64,000 nt of DNA, taken from positions 40,082 through 104,081 of the forward strand of contig CAJXWZ010000019.1 of the NCBI GenBank assembly GCA_913062815.1, given 5' to 3'. This document shows positions 46,311-54,713 of the stretch, piece after piece. Each line of letters opens with the position of its first letter. The first letter of the stretch is position 1. Made by a program: the position numbers and the translations under genes. The notes beneath the pieces are model-generated. The model had not been told where the DNA came from, searched no databases, and saw only the letters and a program-made list of their open reading frames with translations. Origin of the DNA: an uncultured Colwellia sp. GTDB taxonomy: Bacteria; Pseudomonadota; Gammaproteobacteria; Enterobacterales; Alteromonadaceae.

Positions 46311-47384
46311 CTATGGCCAATCTAATGATGGGCTAATAAAAGAGCCAGAGGTATATAATGCCAACTTCCAGAAAGAAGAAGCTGCCATAGGATCCCCTTC
46401 CATCGGCCACAACATGACATTAACAGGGATGCCTTCAGGCAAGATGTTTACCGCTTGTACAAATAATTCTTCACGTTCTTCTCCTGAAACTGTATTACTG
46501 GTATTCGCGTGAACTCCCTGTGTAGGAAGTCCATCAGTGATCAGCAAAATATTGTCCGGTAATGGATACAACAAGCTAACTTCGCCAAACGCTTTTACTA
46601 GACTAGTACCACCGCTAGGTACAACGTCTCGCAAATTTTCAATACTTGAATTTAACTGTTCTTCATTAGCAACCGATAACCATTTACGGTGCGTACCTTT
46701 AATACTGGCATTGACCTCAGTATTAAATAAATAAAGTTGAAACTGACTTTCAATTGGAAACTTTGCCACCAACCATTCAACCGTTCGAATAGCTCGCTGC
46801 CATTTTTTAGCCGCCTTTTGTGTTTCGTCAGACATGTTTCTGCGTCTAATAATGTTGACTATACTGCTGTCTAACATACTCGCCGATACATCAAGCAAAA
46901 TAAGGATACGCGCTCCGCCTAGCTTTAAACCTGTTAAGTATTGACGATCGCTTTCTCCGGTAAAGAGTCTCGCACTATTTCCTGTTGCTTGTGCTTCTAA
47001 CTTTTTCTTTTCATTTAATAAGGATTGGATTTCCTCTTTTATTTTTGTAATCTGTTGATCATCACTTTGCTCATCTAGAGTTACAATCATATTATCGATA
47101 GCTTCAATATCGTCATTAATACGTCTGGCAAGGCCACTAGTCTCTACTAAGTCTTGATCAAGTAATGACAGAGTATTTTTAATTTTTACTAGGTGAAGTT
47201 CGCCGTCTTGAACTTCTTCTGCCAGTAAATTCACTTCTGCTTGACGTTTGTTGTCTTCTACTTCAATTTGCGTCGTAATGTCATGTTTAATGATTAAAAA
47301 TATGAGTATCACTGCACCCAAGCCGCACGACATAATATCGAGAAACGATAAACTAAAAGTAGTGAACTTGCGTTTAACTGCCAT
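46311..47384 (-). CDS. vWA-domain membrane protein with MotB/ExbD-like TM helix (first copy)
   Basis: 357 aa. N-terminal FSLSFLDIMSCGLGAVILIFLII (about 10-32) carries the same FLD motif at the start of its single helix as the next gene. A long coiled coil (about 40-135) and a vWA domain follow, with MIDAS residues in ILILLDVSASMLDSS (about 160-172) and a later SGGTSLVKAF and LLITDGLPT. The MIDAS should bind a divalent metal and mediate adhesion or assembly contacts. The similar paralogue follows 9 bp downstream. Proposed partner of the MotA/TolQ/ExbB-like channel. Confidence 0.83.
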   Translation of the reverse strand: MAVKRKFTTFSLSFLDIMSCGLGAVILIFLIIKHDITTQIEVEDNKRQAEVNLLAEEVQDGELHLVKIKNTLSLLDQDLVETSGLARRINDDIEAIDNMIVTLDEQSDDQQITKIKEEIQSLLNEKKKLEAQATGNSARLFTGESDRQYLTGLKLGGARILILLDVSASMLDSSIVNIIRRRNMSDETQKAAKKWQRAIRTVEWLVAKFPIESQFQLYLFNTEVNASIKGTHRKWLSVANEEQLNSSIENLRDVVPSGGTSLVKAFGEVSLLYPLPDNILLITDGLPTQGVHANTSNTVSGEEREELFVQAVNILPEGIPVNVMLWPMEGDPMAASSFWKLALYTSGSFISPSLDWP

Positions 47385-47388
47385 AGGT

Positions 47389-48717
47389 TTAGCTATCCTT
47401 TTTCACATGAATAAATTGCATTGTTTTATCAAGCAAACTGCTTGTTATTTGGTCGCCAACAACCAGTTCATGAAAATGTTCAAGGGGTAACTCATTTAAA
47501 TACACATTTTGGCTATTGTGGTTTTCTATTCGCCAGCATTGGTGGCTATTAATGACGGTAATGATTGACTGTTCAGTCCGTTCGAGCGTTATATATGGAG
47601 GCTGCACAGATAGGTAGTACTGCTTTTCATCCGAGATTTCACCTGTATATTCGAATGGATAAGCACATCCGTTGATCAGTAAGTGAGTAATAACGGATGC
47701 TTTATTTACCTTAATATTTCCATGCAGTTCAGTATTAATATCGTCTTTATTCTTATGGTTCAATGGTAGTTGAGTAATCAACCTAATATCTTTATCGCTA
47801 GTCAAAACATCAAATTTTTTATTTATGTTGCTTGCGAGTGCATGTTTATCTACCACGATAAAGTCTTGCTCTGAGTTAATCGTTAATCGTTCCAAGAAGT
47901 TAGCAAAGCGTCTGGTAATAAAATACTGATTTGCCGAAGGTAAATTGTTTAGGCTTGCCTTAAAAAAGTCATCTAATTTTTCTCTTACTTCATTAATGCT
48001 TATCATTATATTTCTATCGGCAATGCTAATGTCGTATTGGTCTTTTGCTAACTTCAACAAGTTGGGAATTTTTTGATAAATCTCTTGCTCTGTTTCTGCG
48101 GTGTAAAAGCCATCAAATCTGCATTCTTTAACTAGTTTTTCATTAATCCACTTGGCCATAACCCGGTATAGATCATGTACCCCTTGCTCAGCAACAACAT
48201 GGTTTTGTTTTACAGATAAAATACTATTAGTGACTAATTCCGTGCAGGTTGTTTGATTTAACTCAATATCAATCAGTACAGCCGATTGATCATTATAGTT
48301 ATATGAAGCACCTGCTAAATAGGCAACTGCATTATTCACTATGGCAGAAACCGACAAGTCACATGCTTTCGCTATACCCAATAGCAATGAAAGTTGCTCA
48401 TTATTATAATAAGGCGGCACCACAAAAATAATGTTGAGGCTGTTATGAAAGTCAGCGGTTAAACGTTGTAATTGTATATAGGCTAAGTCGGCAAAATGAT
48501 TAATTTGAGAGTTAACTGTATTGACCTCTTCGTATCCCAATCGTTGCCAATAGTGGTAATACATATTTAAGGGGGACGTTTTTGCTTGTTGCCAAGCGAG
48601 CTCACCAAATAGCACATCCTCATCACTAACTAGCGCACAGCCAAGTTCATTAATATGATGACGCCCTTGAATCAGGGTTAATTCAAAGTCATTAATTTCA
48701 ATAATTAAAGTATTCAT
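47389..48717 (-). CDS. Degenerate Hsp70/actin-fold protein with FHA-like C-terminal segment
   Basis: 442 aa from ATG 48717, which overlaps the stop of the channel gene (TGATG). The order of motifs follows the Hsp70 ATPase lobe: TLIIEINDFELTLIQG in place of the phosphate-1 loop, ALVSDEDVLFGELAWQQA, IIFVVPPYYNNEQLSLLLGIAKACDLSVSAIVNNAVAYLAGA, and AVLIDIELNQTTCTEL in place of DLGGGT. The glycines needed to hold ATP are largely missing, so catalysis is doubtful. The last 70 residues (CWRIENHNSQNVYLNELPLEHFHELVVGDQI) look like an FHA-type beta domain. No signal or TM: cytoplasmic. Confidence 0.65.
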   Translation of the reverse strand: MNTLIIEINDFELTLIQGRHHINELGCALVSDEDVLFGELAWQQAKTSPLNMYYHYWQRLGYEEVNTVNSQINHFADLAYIQLQRLTADFHNSLNIIFVVPPYYNNEQLSLLLGIAKACDLSVSAIVNNAVAYLAGASYNYNDQSAVLIDIELNQTTCTELVTNSILSVKQNHVVAEQGVHDLYRVMAKWINEKLVKECRFDGFYTAETEQEIYQKIPNLLKLAKDQYDISIADRNIMISINEVREKLDDFFKASLNNLPSANQYFITRRFANFLERLTINSEQDFIVVDKHALASNINKKFDVLTSDKDIRLITQLPLNHKNKDDINTELHGNIKVNKASVITHLLINGCAYPFEYTGEISDEKQYYLSVQPPYITLERTEQSIITVINSHQCWRIENHNSQNVYLNELPLEHFHELVVGDQITSSLLDKTMQFIHVKKDS

Positions 48718-49529
48718 CACGCCGACTCATTATTATCTGCTTTTAAGTGATTTAGCAGATTATTGTCACAATAGTCTTGGGTTCTTTGTACTAACCGTTC
48801 CTGCATCAACTGTAATTGATGAGTAAAAAACATGATGAATATGCTGATAACTAACGCAATGAAAGTAGAGTTAAAGGCAACGCCTAGACTATTAGTGATA
48901 CCAATAATATCTCCCTCAACTGCCTTATGTGCTTGACCCAATGCATCTCCAATGCCTCGTACTGTGCCAATAAAACCAATGGATGGTATTGCCCAAGCAA
49001 TGTAACGTACCATCGCTAGTTCGCTGTCTAATCGGTCCGATTCAGAATCACAAATATTTTTAATCGCAGCAGCCACCGCAGAAACGCTACCTGTTGCCGC
49101 AAAGCGCTTGAGTGATATAAGTAGTGCTCTTGGCGCTAGCATTTGTTGTTTATCTTCTGGTAAAGCTTGTAGTGGGCGACACAAATTTCGTGCATCTTCA
49201 GGCAATATACTGGCCCCGGCTTGAACGCTAAGCATTGCTTGATCAAACATATTTTTTTCTTGAAAAGTACAATAAGCTTTATATGCCATAATCATTAACG
49301 CCCACAACATTAAAATTAGACAGGTTTCTTGCTCGTAGTCTTTTAAAACTAGATAAATTGAACGTTGCTCTGTAACTGAACTACCCGCAATTTGCTGAGC
49401 TTGTTGCATTTGCATTAGCACTTCAGCCTCTGGTCGAATAACAGCTACAAATAGAGCATGTACAATAATAATAGCTAAAAGTAACGAAAAAAGTTGATAG
49501 AAAAATTCTGTACTATTGTTGTTCTTCAT
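48717..49529 (-). CDS. MotA/TolQ/ExbB-family proton-channel protein
   Basis: 270 aa with four predicted membrane segments near 11-31, 68-86, 175-192 and 214-236. The segment AWAIPSIGFIGTVRGIGDALGQAH, followed by GITNSLGVAFNSTFIALVISIFIMFF, is the family hallmark (compare ExbB IGLLGTVWGI). Members form a pentameric inner-membrane channel around two B-subunit helices and use proton flow. No ExbD/TolR or MotB gene is adjacent; the two vWA proteins of the operon carry the candidate partner helices. AAGGA precedes the ATG. Confidence 0.88.
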   Translation of the reverse strand: MKNNNSTEFFYQLFSLLLAIIIVHALFVAVIRPEAEVLMQMQQAQQIAGSSVTEQRSIYLVLKDYEQETCLILMLWALMIMAYKAYCTFQEKNMFDQAMLSVQAGASILPEDARNLCRPLQALPEDKQQMLAPRALLISLKRFAATGSVSAVAAAIKNICDSESDRLDSELAMVRYIAWAIPSIGFIGTVRGIGDALGQAHKAVEGDIIGITNSLGVAFNSTFIALVISIFIMFFTHQLQLMQERLVQRTQDYCDNNLLNHLKADNNESA

Positions 49530-49538
49530 ATCTAGTCC

Positions 49539-49838
49539 TTAAATATCAACAGGAAAGGAAACATCCAAATCCTCTGATATTGCTTCAGAAGGAATAAATT
49601 CAGGTGTTTGTTTGTTGTTAGCTGTGGTATCTGGTGGTAACTCGCTATTGCCGACAGTTGATTTATTTATAGAATCGGTTACTGTTGGTGCAACTTTTTC
49701 TAGCTTGGCTTTTTTGTCTGATTTACTTTGCTCTATATTACTTTCCGAAGTTTTACTTTCAGCAATTTCACTTTCCTGTACCGCTACCGAAGTGAAAGTA
49801 CACAATAAAAAATAACTACAAATTACCGCTGTTTTCAT
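49539..49838 (-). CDS. Small secreted acidic, low-complexity protein
   Basis: 99 aa from ATG 49838 (GGAG eight nt upstream; the ORF track starts eight codons earlier inside the previous gene). A signal peptide (MKTAVICSYFLLCTFTSVAVQ) precedes a Glu/Ser/Lys-rich, probably disordered stretch. It ends TPEFIPSEAISEDLDVSFPVDI. The EFIPS string also occurs near the N-terminus of the PEGA-FGE protein upstream. No family known. Confidence 0.6.
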   Translation of the reverse strand: MKTAVICSYFLLCTFTSVAVQESEIAESKTSESNIEQSKSDKKAKLEKVAPTVTDSINKSTVGNSELPPDTTANNKQTPEFIPSEAISEDLDVSFPVDI

Positions 49839-49858
49839 TTGCTTTGCTCCATATAAAT

Positions 49859-51922
49859 TCATTTTACGTACCGCGCAATTCGAAACCCCACGTCATTACG
49901 CTTATCGTTGCCGTAATCTCTATAGGATAAACGTAGCGTTGTTTGACTACCGTGTGCCCAACTAGAGCCACGAATGACATGATAATCACCGCTTAATGGT
50001 CCACTTGGGTCTTGCTCTACTTTTAAGGATAGACCTGTATTTATTTCATAAAAGTCGTGTTGCCACTCAGCTACATTACCAGCGAGATCGAAAATCCCTT
50101 TATTGTTGTTGATAAACGAGCCAACCGGCGCACTGGTAATATATTTATCGTTATAACTGTGAATGATGGTGCCTAAAATTGCAGCGCCAGAAATATCAGC
50201 AAAATTTCCAGAATTTTGCGTTGGAGGAAGACTTTGACCCCACGAATATTTGAGCATTTCGCCCGTATTGTATCGGCTTGCCCAAGTCCACTCTGCTTCT
50301 GTAGGTAAACGGTAACCTTCTTGCTCAAGGTCGAAGCCAACAAGCTTATTATTTTCAATGTTGTAAACAGCTACTAGATTTTCTTTTTCAGAGAGCCAAT
50401 TACAGAATAAAGCCGCTTGAATCCAAGAAATATTAACCACAGGTTGGTTGCTGCCATTTAAACTATTGCCTTTTACATTTCCAGAAGAGTGTGTGCGTAA
50501 AAATTGCTTGAATTCTTTATTGGTTATTTCCATTAGGCCTAAATAAAAGGGCTTAGCTAAATGTATACTTCGTTTGATTTCATTAGCTCTGCGTCCCTGC
50601 TCGCGACGAGAAGCCCCCGTTTCGAAAGAATCATTTATTTTAAATAACTTGAGTTTACTACCTGTCGTTGTAGTAATTATTGTTTTAATATTTTCCCATT
50701 TCGCTTGCTCAATTGTTTTTAACTTGACCATAAAAACTTGTTCCGCATTAGGCGTAGGTAAAATGGCTTTTTGATAAGCGACATACCCTTCTTTTTCGAT
50801 ACGTATGCGCTGTTGTTTACTCGGTAAAGTTAAAGCCTTATTAGCTCGCCCCATTAACCTGTCCTCTACATATAATAATGCATCGCTTGGCGTCACTTGA
50901 AAGTGAACTTTTGCTACAATAGGGTTAAGTGTGAATTGCTTGTTGACTAACTGACCTGACTTTACTAGTAATTGATGAGTTTGCGACTGGTAGCCGTCTT
51001 TAAAAAGTAACAATGATTGTTGCTTATTTGGTGACACAGGGACAGATATAGGTGTTGTTCCTAAGTATTTATCTCCGTAAGTCACACTGACACCTGAAGG
51101 TTTAGATAATATAGCAAGCTGACCTTGTAGCTTAAACAATGGCACCATTGCCAAAGCCTTATCTTGTTCAGCAATGACCACTATTTTCCGTGAGGTTTGT
51201 TGGTAGCCTTGCTTGCTAAATACAATCGACTTATCACCTTCAAGCAGTTTAACTGTTGTCGGTGTTACTCCGATCAAATTATCATCAAGATAAAGCTCTA
51301 CATTTTCAGGGGTACTGGTTATTTCAATATTCGCCCAAGCTGGTTTTAATGAAAATTCAAGTTGTTGACGCTGACGCTTACCTATAATGTTTATAGGTTG
51401 TTTATGTTCAAAATAATCTTTTGCACTGATGGAAATTTGATGATCACCAGCTGATATACCTTTAATTAGACCTTTTTCAATAGCCACTTTTTCGCCGTCA
51501 ATTCTAACTATGAGGTTACTGTTCACATTGGTTAACAGTGCTAACTCACCAGGTAATGGTGTAAATGAAAATTGCAGTTGTTGATTTTGCTGCTCTGTTA
51601 CAGTAAATGCTTGTAATAATGGGTAGTAACCGTCTAACTCGGCGCTAAGTTGATACTTACCTGCACGCATTAATAGATGATCATCTAAGTTAACATGCAC
51701 TGTACCTTCTATTTCAACGCTATTTACCAATGGCACTGTAGAGATGACCACAGATTTCGAGGTAAATAAAAACCACAATATTATTACCGAGATAATTAAA
51801 ATAATTGCCAAGAGATAGGTCGGCATTGTTAATTTCTTTTTTAACTCAATTTGCTCTTCAGAAGACGGAATAAATTCTGCCGCTGCAATTAATTTATTGT
51901 CTTTTATGTTAGATTCACTCAT
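49859..51922 (-). CDS. Membrane-anchored PEGA-repeat protein with FGE-sulfatase-like domain
   Basis: 687 aa. One membrane helix near 35-53 (TYLLAIILIISVIILWFLF), then repeated PEGA-type beta units at about 60-390 (ELYLDDNLIGVTPTTVKLLEGDKSIVFSKQGYQ, SVTYGDKYLGTTPISVPV), and a C-terminal formylglycine-generating-enzyme-like domain at about 420-687 (EITNKEFKQFLRTHS, GYRLPTEAEWTWASRYN, FDLAGNVAEWQHDFY, GFRIARYVK). The catalytic cysteines of true FGE near RGGSW..C....C are absent (RGSSWAHGSQTTLRLSYR), so this is probably a non-catalytic binding domain, located outside the cytoplasmic membrane. ATG overlaps the previous stop. Confidence 0.87.
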   Translation of the reverse strand: MSESNIKDNKLIAAAEFIPSSEEQIELKKKLTMPTYLLAIILIISVIILWFLFTSKSVVISTVPLVNSVEIEGTVHVNLDDHLLMRAGKYQLSAELDGYYPLLQAFTVTEQQNQQLQFSFTPLPGELALLTNVNSNLIVRIDGEKVAIEKGLIKGISAGDHQISISAKDYFEHKQPINIIGKRQRQQLEFSLKPAWANIEITSTPENVELYLDDNLIGVTPTTVKLLEGDKSIVFSKQGYQQTSRKIVVIAEQDKALAMVPLFKLQGQLAILSKPSGVSVTYGDKYLGTTPISVPVSPNKQQSLLLFKDGYQSQTHQLLVKSGQLVNKQFTLNPIVAKVHFQVTPSDALLYVEDRLMGRANKALTLPSKQQRIRIEKEGYVAYQKAILPTPNAEQVFMVKLKTIEQAKWENIKTIITTTTGSKLKLFKINDSFETGASRREQGRRANEIKRSIHLAKPFYLGLMEITNKEFKQFLRTHSSGNVKGNSLNGSNQPVVNISWIQAALFCNWLSEKENLVAVYNIENNKLVGFDLEQEGYRLPTEAEWTWASRYNTGEMLKYSWGQSLPPTQNSGNFADISGAAILGTIIHSYNDKYITSAPVGSFINNNKGIFDLAGNVAEWQHDFYEINTGLSLKVEQDPSGPLSGDYHVIRGSSWAHGSQTTLRLSYRDYGNDKRNDVGFRIARYVK

Positions 51923-53448
51923 CCATTACTCACTTTTTCTATACAAGAAATCTCTATCGTGTGTAGAGGACTATTAGGCATGAGGGTTATTTGGTGGCGT
52001 ACGTCTCTATACCCTTCACGAGAACCAACAAAAGTATATTCTCCCGGTTTTAGCTGTAACTCTTTATTAGCAAAATTACCTAACTCACCAACACGGTATA
52101 ACGTCACTTGGGTTTGATTATCCGACGTGATAAAGAGAGGAATGGGAATGGTAAGTTGTTGTAGTAACTTAGCTAGACTTGCTATTTGTTGCTTTAATTT
52201 GGGCTTTGATTCTTTAATTTGTTTCGCATCTTTTAGTGTTTTAGTTGCTTGATGATAAACACCACTATTAGTCAATCGTTGAGGTTTATTAATAATCTCT
52301 TTCAACTCACTATCAAGTTTGTCACGAGAATCCGTACGAATTAAGCCTATGCGAGCAGCCATTAATGTACTGTCTAACGCTAATATTTCTTTGTATAAAG
52401 CGATGGCTTCCGGCCAATCTTCAGTACTTTCATGTTGTATTGCTTGCTGCGTTTTAAGGGTAATTATTGACTGTTTCTGTTTGTTTTGAGTTTCGATTAT
52501 CGCTTTAGCGGGATCGGTTATTGTGGGTTTGATTTGTTTAGCAATAGTAAAGTCATGTAGTGCCTGCTGATATTCTTGCTTGTTTAAATGTACATATCCT
52601 AATGACATTGCCGTAGAATAATTACGTTCTACAATCTCTTTATTGACGAAATCAAGCTGCTGTTCAACGAGCTCAGACAGTTGGTCAATTTCTTGAGCTT
52701 GTAATAATTTATCTTTAGCGGCATCAAGATTTTTCTCTGCAATTAAGACATTACCTTCATCAACCAGTTTAATGACATCTTGTATAACCTCGCTACGCTT
52801 CATGGCTATTAGCGCTTGTGCATCGTCAGGTTTAATATATAAGGCTATGGTAAGCTCACTGAGTGCTTGCTGTTGGTTGTTATCTTTTAATGCCATTACA
52901 CCCGATTGATAATATTGGCTAAAAGTCTCCTCTAATTTATCTTCAATTGATTGCAATTGTTTCAAGGTAAGTTGGTAATTTTGTAGCGCTTGATCAAATT
53001 CTTGTAAGCGATAATGGACATCGCCGTATTCGGCAATAGATATAGCAGATAAAAAGTCTTTTTTAGCCCATGTTTTAACCTTTTTATGCTCAAGTAATTT
53101 TTGTTTGTTCATTACTTTAGATAAAATATCTTGTGCTGATTTTCTATTTTTGGCGAGCTGTGCTTCTTGCCAAGGTGAGACATCAATTGGCTTTTTTAAC
53201 TCCTCTTTGACGAAGTCTTTGGTATTAACTTGTTGCAGAGGCTTAACATTTTTAGGTAAGGTAAATACCACTACATATAAAACCGACAGTAATATTAATA
53301 AAGAAAAAATAACGAGATACCTTGTTGAAAGCCAAGAACTAAATACTGAAACCAAAGGTTTACGCTCTGGCGATAAATTTAACGATACATCGTTAGACAC
53401 AAAACTATTGTTGTCATTTCTCGGTTCTTTAGACATATTCACATCCAT
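51919..53448 (-). CDS. Membrane-anchored TPR-type protein with C-terminal PEGA-like domain
   Basis: 509 aa. A polar N-terminus is followed by a membrane helix at about 45-65 (YLVIFSLLILLSVLYVVVFTL), then helical TPR-like repeats from 130 to 400 (DVHYRLQEFDQALQNYQLTLKQL, GYVHLNKQEYQQALHDFTIAKQIKP, WPEAIALYKEILALDS) and a final beta region (LYRVGELGNFANKELQLKPGEYTFVGSREGYRDVRHQITL) of PEGA type. It overlaps the next gene (ATGA). The ATG four codons downstream (53436) is an alternative start. Probably a periplasmic scaffold of the operon's complex. Confidence 0.82.
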   Translation of the reverse strand: MDVNMSKEPRNDNNSFVSNDVSLNLSPERKPLVSVFSSWLSTRYLVIFSLLILLSVLYVVVFTLPKNVKPLQQVNTKDFVKEELKKPIDVSPWQEAQLAKNRKSAQDILSKVMNKQKLLEHKKVKTWAKKDFLSAISIAEYGDVHYRLQEFDQALQNYQLTLKQLQSIEDKLEETFSQYYQSGVMALKDNNQQQALSELTIALYIKPDDAQALIAMKRSEVIQDVIKLVDEGNVLIAEKNLDAAKDKLLQAQEIDQLSELVEQQLDFVNKEIVERNYSTAMSLGYVHLNKQEYQQALHDFTIAKQIKPTITDPAKAIIETQNKQKQSIITLKTQQAIQHESTEDWPEAIALYKEILALDSTLMAARIGLIRTDSRDKLDSELKEIINKPQRLTNSGVYHQATKTLKDAKQIKESKPKLKQQIASLAKLLQQLTIPIPLFITSDNQTQVTLYRVGELGNFANKELQLKPGEYTFVGSREGYRDVRHQITLMPNSPLHTIEISCIEKVSNG

Positions 53449-53509
53449 TTTTACACTAAATCAAACTTATTATTTTTGGTGATATTAACGCTTACCTTTG
53501 TAGTGCTAA

Positions 53510-54712
53510 CTAAAGGAAAGGTTTATCAGTATCTACTTGGTAAATTTCTTTTAATATTTTCCGCCACTGCTGGTATTGATTTTCAACGGTGCCGGAGAGG
53601 GTTACCGTGCGGTCTTCTAATTCAATCACTTGAGACTCGATGCTAGCCTCAAGGGAGTCGCCTAATTCTTGTAATGCTCCTACGTGGATTAGTGCTTCTT
53701 CAGAACGCTCCATGCCATCTTTTAAAATGTAACCACCCGCTGTCATCCCAATAATGCTGCCTGCACGTACCGAACCCGAAGAGTTTCCGGCACCTAATAT
53801 TCCGGCAATAATTGCCACAGCACCTATGATTTTTTGGTTACGCGCTTTGTGCTCCATTCTACGCATCGCGACGACTTCTTTTAGACTTTCATGACGCCAC
53901 TCTTTATAAGGAGCTTTCATTTCTTTAACGTAGCTACCGTAATACTCTTGTAGAGTGTCGATGAACAGATAATCTCGTTCTCTAATTTTTCTAATACGCA
54001 ACATCATAGGCTCGTCTTCCGCTGGCAAACGATTAATAACAATGCGGCCTTGCTCATTGCTTTCTATGTATTGTGAAAACATTTGTTGAGAAAAAGATTG
54101 GGCGAAGGTTAACTCAGAGACTAATCTAATATGTTGCAATTCTTTCGAACTAAGCTTTTCACGATAACTATTGAGATCATTGGTAATTTGATTATAAATA
54201 TTTTGAAAAGGCTCATAACGTAACTGAGTTTTTTTGTTATAGGCATAATGGCTTGCCTTGTCATGATACGATTTAGTAAACCAATGACGACCAGAAGAGT
54301 CGTAAACTGAAATACCTATATCAAGCATTTCCCCATCGGAGTGAATGATAGAGCCTTTTACCGTGACATCTACTGATTGATGGCCAACAGGGATAACTCT
54401 CACTGCCCCCCATGCTGCGCTTGACTGTACGGTTTCCATTAAAATATAAGGAAAATAACTTGATTCTGCGACTCTAATTTCAGGGAAAACTAACGCATCG
54501 TCTTCTTGATCGGCTAATGCTTCCAAGCCAGGATCAAAAATTGTTATACCAATGTCGAGTAGTTCATTTTCAGGAATGTTATCCGTTACATGAAAAACGG
54601 GCGTGATCTCAGTTGTTTTTACTTCAGTGCTGCTACAGCCACCGATAGCGAAAACAATGCTTATTACGCTACAGCGTAAAAATAGTTTTAAAGTCACAGG
54701 TATCGCCTTCAT
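53510..54712 (-). CDS. Lipoprotein with glycine-zipper and BON-like C-terminus
   Basis: 400 aa from ATG 54712, one base after the previous stop (TAATATG), with AAGGA seven nt upstream; the ORF-track start lies inside the preceding gene. Lipobox SIVFAIGGCSST. The middle is unrecognised. Near 310-345 is a Gly/Ala-rich hydrophobic stretch (IIGAVAIIAGILGAGNSSGSVRAGSIIGMTAGGYIL) like a glycine zipper. The last 60 residues (SIESQVIELEDRTVTLSGTVENQYQQWRKILKEIYQVD) look like a BON domain. Likely at the outer membrane facing the periplasm. Confidence 0.72.
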   Translation of the reverse strand: MKAIPVTLKLFLRCSVISIVFAIGGCSSTEVKTTEITPVFHVTDNIPENELLDIGITIFDPGLEALADQEDDALVFPEIRVAESSYFPYILMETVQSSAAWGAVRVIPVGHQSVDVTVKGSIIHSDGEMLDIGISVYDSSGRHWFTKSYHDKASHYAYNKKTQLRYEPFQNIYNQITNDLNSYREKLSSKELQHIRLVSELTFAQSFSQQMFSQYIESNEQGRIVINRLPAEDEPMMLRIRKIRERDYLFIDTLQEYYGSYVKEMKAPYKEWRHESLKEVVAMRRMEHKARNQKIIGAVAIIAGILGAGNSSGSVRAGSIIGMTAGGYILKDGMERSEEALIHVGALQELGDSLEASIESQVIELEDRTVTLSGTVENQYQQWRKILKEIYQVDTDKPFL

Positions 54713-54713
54713 A

